Assembly: GCF_029852145.1 (NCBI RefSeq)
Contig: NC_079973.1
Span: 1,488,001 to 1,552,000 of the forward strand
Length of the DNA stretch: 64,000 nt
Origin: Microplitis mediator
Taxonomy: Eukaryota; Arthropoda; Insecta; Hymenoptera; Braconidae
Reading direction: 5' to 3'
Shown here: positions 63,074 through 64,000 of the stretch, one piece after another
Layout: each line of letters starts with the position of its first letter
How positions within the stretch are numbered: the first letter of the stretch is position 1
Notes under the pieces: generated by a model
Told to the model about the DNA's origin: nothing
Seen by the model: only the letters and a program-made list of their open reading frames with translations
The model's database searches: none
Translations under genes and position numbers: made by a program

Positions 63074-63719
63074 GCCCGAGTCGAAATATTAGAAGTAAAT
63101 TGAACGTTCTTAACGTTTTAAACGTAAAGTGAACGTTTTTAACGTTTTGAAAGTAAATTGAACGAGTGTTTTGTATTTTGGTTCTCAAAAAATTGGTAAT
63201 TTCATGAGTTATGATTTTAGTTTAATGATAACATTAATTAATTTATTTCAATATTTGTAATTACAATTTTCATAACCTTGATATCATAATATGTAAACAG
63301 GTGTAAATATATAGTGTTAAAGATAGAAGTATGAAACTGAAAAAAATTTTTTTTCAAAATACGAATTTTTTTAGTTAAGAGCCAGAGAGGTGGACGACAA
63401 AATTTTACGGAATTGACGTGATTATAATCCAGGAGTACAATATCGATGAAAAAAATTTTTCGGTATGCTTATGTTTTCTTATTATTATTTTCTTATTATT
63501 CTTATATTATCTTATTATAAGTCTAAATAGGTTTTAGTTACGTTTTCGATTTATGAGACTCCAATCTACGTTTTGAATAAATTGAGAGCTGTCAAATTGA
63601 GTTTTTAATGTCCAAAACGTTCAATACGTTCAATTTACATTTAAAACGTTGAAAACGTTCAATTTACGTTTAAAACGTTAAGAACGTTCAATTTACGTCT
63701 AATATTTCGACTCAGGACG
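63074..63719. mobile_element. ~646-bp inverted-repeat element built from AACGTT motifs
   Basis: Left GAGTCGAAATATTAGAAGTA and the right end (reverse complement GAGTCGAAATATTAGACGTA) start inverted repeats of about 90 bp. Both arms contain runs of TTGAACGTTCTTAACGTTTT and AACGTAAA motifs, themselves palindromic around AACGTT. No coding capacity in the spacer. Confidence 0.8.
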
Positions 63720-63949
63720 TTTTTGTTGTTCATTTTTTTTCTTTCATTAAAAAAAAGTCCTTGATATTTATAATTAACAAACGTGTTATCAAAATATCAA
63801 AGTCAGCATGACACAGGACGGGAGAATATCAAGAGTCTTATCATCAATAGCAATAATATTAGATATCGTGCTGTGCGTTGGGTCACAACTCACAACCTTT
63901 CTCCCAATATCACTCAATATATATATACTATATATACATTAACATCAAC

Positions 63950-64000
63950 ATGAGACATAACACAAGTGGTGGAAAAGACGCAGCCGATGGTCATTTGACT
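63950..64000 (+). CDS. Possible first coding exon of a gene leaving the window
   Basis: ATG at 63,950 in the context CATCAACATGAG, which matches the insect preference for A at -3. It opens 17 codons beginning MRHNTSGGKDAADG and runs off the edge. Base composition becomes GC-richer than the preceding 100 bp, and TATATA motifs lie 15-30 bp upstream. Too short to assign a family. Confidence 0.3.
   Translation, partial: MRHNTSGGKDAADGHLT

Noticed and set aside
1..64000. An integrated viral segment (for example of the polydnavirus type known in parasitoid wasps)
   Set aside because: No viral gene families or excision-type direct repeats were recognised; the accessory content is explained by small transposons.

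Overview
This is AT-rich, gene-poor eukaryotic DNA, most likely from an insect. The short introns inferred here (about 76-78 nt), the poly-A/T tracts and the density of small inverted-repeat transposons fit a hymenopteran such as a parasitoid wasp, but that assignment is inference. No prokaryotic signals, CRISPR arrays, rRNA genes or intact tRNA genes were seen.

Layout. Bases 1-57 are probably the last codons of a + strand gene with an acidic tail, followed by a polyadenylation signal. From 0.2 to 53 kb there is almost no long open frame. The region looks like intergenic or very long intronic DNA, with a few GC-richer islands (23.6-24.25 kb, 40.04-40.26 kb, 49.56-50.2 kb) and many small mobile elements. 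A weak two-exon gene for a small single-pass membrane protein may lie at 12.1-11.5 kb on the - strand. Strong splice-donor sequences on the - strand at 23.1 kb and 53.8 kb, each downstream of promoter-like sequence, may mark untranslated first exons of long transcripts. A short coding-like island of uncertain strand lies at 56.39-56.93 kb.

The clearest gene is at 60.69-58.50 kb (- strand). It is a very divergent kinesin-like motor with the P-loop GRTGSGKT, a switch I NKTSSR and a switch II DMPGLER spread over three exons joined by two 76-nt introns. The frame meets one in-frame TAA just before the last motor strand and then continues in the same frame into a coiled coil. After two more stops it continues into a reading frame with one C2H2-type zinc finger. 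Transposon-derived sequence abuts it upstream and lies about 150 bp downstream.

The rest of the window is dominated by miniature inverted-repeat elements (MITEs). At least six families are built on one plan: long terminal inverted repeats, often flanked by TA, enclosing arrays of short hairpins with a family-specific motif. The best examples are three copies of a TTATGGGAA hairpin-array element (29.9, 36.0 and 40.5 kb) and one 643-bp element at 43.45 kb made of a 68-bp unit of three hairpins that share a stem but differ in loop. A second, Mutator-like family of about 200 bp with 8-9 bp target duplications clusters at 46.5-56.2 kb.

The 3' edge (63,950-64,000) may open a new + strand coding exon that runs out of the window.
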